This document shows, one piece after another, positions 3,946-5,991 of a stretch of DNA of 5,991 nucleotides. Within the stretch, counting starts at the first letter, position 1; every line of letters begins with the position of its first letter. A program made the position numbers and the translations under genes. The notes beneath the pieces are model-generated. The model ran no database searches. It was not told the origin of the DNA and saw only the letters and a list, made by a program, of their open reading frames with translations. The DNA lies in the NCBI GenBank assembly GCA_027858635.1, contig JAQICG010000149.1:1-5991 (forward strand), read 5' to 3'. Origin of the DNA: Gammaproteobacteria bacterium (GTDB lineage: Bacteria; Pseudomonadota; Gammaproteobacteria; SZUA-229).

Positions 3946-5991
3946 TTAAAGGTGTTTCATGAATTCGGTGAACTTTTGTACAGAAAAAATGGGTGGCTGG
4001 CAGGTGAGACCTTCGCATATATAGGCGCAGGTGGTAGTGTTGTCGGCAAACGGCTTGTTGAGCCACGCTGGCAGATCGTTATCGCTGGTGATGGCGAAGA
4101 TCAGAGCATGAGGCGTATATCTTTGCGGAAGCGCCTGCTTCCAGGTCTTCAGGTTTTTAGCGCTGCCACGAAGGATAATGATTTTTGGCGGCTTGTGGAG
4201 TTTGTCAAAGGCGCTGAGCAGTGTGCAATGTGAAATAGGCGCTTGATTGATATCGTGCCAGGCGGCGCGCAGGCAGCGTTCGGCGGCATCCAGATATTTC
4301 GGGTTGCCGCAAAGATAGCCCAGATCCATCAGTGCACAGGCGGCCATGCCGTTGCCGGAGGGCATGGCGTCGTCGCTGAAGGTCTTGAAGCGCTGGATGA
4401 GTTTTTCGTGATCGTGGCTGGTAAAGAAGAAACCGCCATGTTCCGGGTCTTCAAACTGGGCGATGAGGATGTCTGCGATTTGTCGCGCCCAGATGAGCAG
4501 TTCGGTATCCCAGCGGCTTTGCAGTAGTTCGATCAGGCCGCTGAGCAGGAAGGCATAATCATCCAGATAAGCATTGAGTCGCGCCACCCGGTTCTTGCTG
4601 GTGGCTAGCAGTCGGTCATTGCGCCACATCGTCTCTTTTATGTAATACGTCGCATTAGTGGCTGACTCTATATATGTGTCATTTTCCAGAGCACGTCCGG
4701 CATGAGCCATGCCCTTGATCATCAGCCCATTCCAGGAGCAAAGAATTTTATCATCAAGCTCCGGATGAATTCGTGATTCTCGGGCAGCAAACAGGACCTG
4801 ACGTGCACTGTTGATTTTGCAGCGCAGTACGGCAGGTGACTCGTTGAACTGCCGGGCGAGCTCTTCGTAACTGGAACAAATGTGTAAATGCCACTGCCCC
4901 TCAAAATTGGCCGGCTGATTGAGGCCAAAGCGCTGAGCAAACACAGGGTAAACATCGTCATCCAGAATTGCCTTGACCTGGCGAAGCGACCAGACATAAA
5001 AACGGCCCTCGTGGCCTTCTGAATCGGCATCGATAGCCGAATAGTAGCCGCCATCGGGCGACTGCATCTCACGTACTACCCAGTCAGCGGTGGCGACGGC
5101 GGCTACTCGGAACTGTTTATCCTGAGTGATGCTCCAGGCCCGCACGTTCAGCCATAACAACGGGCCATTATCGTAAAGCATTTTTTCAAAGTGAGGGATC
5201 GTCCAAGAGGCGTCGGTTGAATAGCGGTAGAAACCGCCGCCAAGGTGATCAAATATTCCGCCATTGGCCATCTGCTTTAATGTGTAGAGGGCGCTGGATA
5301 AGATTTGGGGCTCGGTAGTGGGGAGTAGCTGTTCAGTGAGCCGGGAAATCGCCCAGCGCCTGAGGCTGAAATCAATAATAGAAGGATGAGGAAATTTGGG
5401 CGGGTTACTGTAGCCACCATAATGCTGGTCAAATTGCTGATTAATTTGATTGACGGACACGTCTAACGGTAAATGACTGAATTCGGCCTCCGGCGCAATG
5501 GTCGTTTTGTTGATGAGATCCAGCGCTTCGCGTACGCTCCTGTTCTGCATGATCAGGTCTGACTTGCGAGTTCGATACACTTTATTAATGTGTTCGAGAA
5601 TCTGGCGAAAAGAGGGCAGATCATGTCGGGGTGACTTGGGAAAGTAAGTGCCGGCAAAAATGGGCATGTGCTCGTCAGGTGTGAGAAAGACCGTTAGTGG
5701 CCAGCCACCCGGGCGCCCCGTCAATATAGAGTGTGCCGCCTGATATGTCTTGTCGAGATCTGGGCGCTCTTCGCGGTCCACCTTTATATTGATAAAGTGC
5801 CTGTTCATGATCTCAGCGGTATTGATGTCTTCAAAAGATTCATGCGCCATAACATGGCACCAGTGACAGGCAGAGTAGCCAATGGAGAGCAGTATAGGTT
5901 TATCTTGCTCTTTTGCCGCATTAAGTGCGGCCTCGCCCCAGGGAAACCAGTGCACAGGGTTGCCGGAATGTTGTAACAGGTAGGGGCTGGA
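3946..5991 (-). CDS. Thioredoxin-domain protein of the COG1331 / DUF255 (YyaL, SSP411) family, 5' end outside window
   Basis: The open frame covers 681 codons from the right edge to TAA 3948-3946. The first visible residues, SSPYLLQHSGNPVHWFPWG, are the family's usual opening, so only a handful of residues are missing; the GTG at 5955 inside this block is not the start. Numbering from the edge, residues 1 to about 165 are a thioredoxin-like (DsbH-type) domain with active-site CHWC at 42-45 and KVDREERPDLD shortly after. The remainder is a six-hairpin alpha/alpha-barrel like that of glycosidases and epimerases: GGIFDHLGGGFYRYSTD (about 244-260), IPHFEKMLYDN, DADSEGHEGRFYVWS, DDKILCSWNG (about 413-422) and DAMPSGN (541-547). 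All family blocks are intact. The molecular function is not established; a cytoplasmic redox or sugar-related role is inferred. No clear terminator follows it, so some read-through into the DsrE2-like gene is possible. Confidence 0.93.
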   Translation of the reverse strand, partial: SSPYLLQHSGNPVHWFPWGEAALNAAKEQDKPILLSIGYSACHWCHVMAHESFEDINTAEIMNRHFINIKVDREERPDLDKTYQAAHSILTGRPGGWPLTVFLTPDEHMPIFAGTYFPKSPRHDLPSFRQILEHINKVYRTRKSDLIMQNRSVREALDLINKTTIAPEAEFSHLPLDVSVNQINQQFDQHYGGYSNPPKFPHPSIIDFSLRRWAISRLTEQLLPTTEPQILSSALYTLKQMANGGIFDHLGGGFYRYSTDASWTIPHFEKMLYDNGPLLWLNVRAWSITQDKQFRVAAVATADWVVREMQSPDGGYYSAIDADSEGHEGRFYVWSLRQVKAILDDDVYPVFAQRFGLNQPANFEGQWHLHICSSYEELARQFNESPAVLRCKINSARQVLFAARESRIHPELDDKILCSWNGLMIKGMAHAGRALENDTYIESATNATYYIKETMWRNDRLLATSKNRVARLNAYLDDYAFLLSGLIELLQSRWDTELLIWARQIADILIAQFEDPEHGGFFFTSHDHEKLIQRFKTFSDDAMPSGNGMAACALMDLGYLCGNPKYLDAAERCLRAAWHDINQAPISHCTLLSAFDKLHKPPKIIILRGSAKNLKTWKQALPQRYTPHALIFAITSDNDLPAWLNKPFADNTTTCAYICEGLTCQPPIFSVQKFTEFMKHL

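Noticed and set aside
5953..5955. GTG as start of the COG1331 protein
   Set aside because: The frame continues upstream to the window edge with the conserved family opening SSPYLLQHSGNPV, so the true start is outside.

Overview
The window looks like a chromosomal segment of a gammaproteobacterium of moderate GC content. The reasons are a full-length MazG close to the enterobacterial type, a YfaZ-type outer-membrane protein (hence a Gram-negative envelope), and strong Shine-Dalgarno sites with classical hairpin terminators. A DsrE2-like sulfur-trafficking protein hints at a lineage that handles reduced sulfur, but one such gene does not prove it. I saw no mobile genes, tRNA, rRNA or CRISPR array.

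Layout. Positions 1-413 (minus) hold the N-terminal 137 codons of a thiamine-diphosphate enzyme of the transketolase / pyruvate dehydrogenase E1 superfamily, running off the left edge. A 203-bp divergent promoter region (414-616) follows, carrying two related 17-bp palindromes. Then comes an IclR-family regulator (617-1354, plus), a YfaZ-family outer-membrane beta-barrel (1484-2074, plus), a strong terminator hairpin (2104-2130) and mazG (2150-2980, plus). Convergent to these are two minus-strand genes: a DsrE2-like protein (3236-3751) and a large COG1331/DUF255 thioredoxin-domain protein (3946-5991), which lacks only its first few residues at the right edge. The convergent gap (2981-3235) contains a 23-bp perfect inverted repeat and a terminator that serves the minus-strand gene and perhaps both directions.

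How the parts may work together. The IclR regulator and the divergent ThDP enzyme look like a classic regulator/target pair, with one palindrome between the two starts and its near-copy at the regulator's own start (inference). MazG is housekeeping nucleotide hygiene. YfaZ and MazG share direction, but a terminator lies between them, directly before mazG's ribosome-binding site. The DsrE2-like gene has a consensus -35 overlapped by an 18-bp dyad, which suggests its own controlled promoter. The upstream CHWC thioredoxin-like gene also concerns thiol chemistry, but any functional link is only suggested by adjacency.

I found no clear undescribed multi-gene system. The most useful leads are regulatory: the twin palindromes, the terminator ahead of mazG, the dyad before the DsrE2-like gene and the nested inverted repeat.
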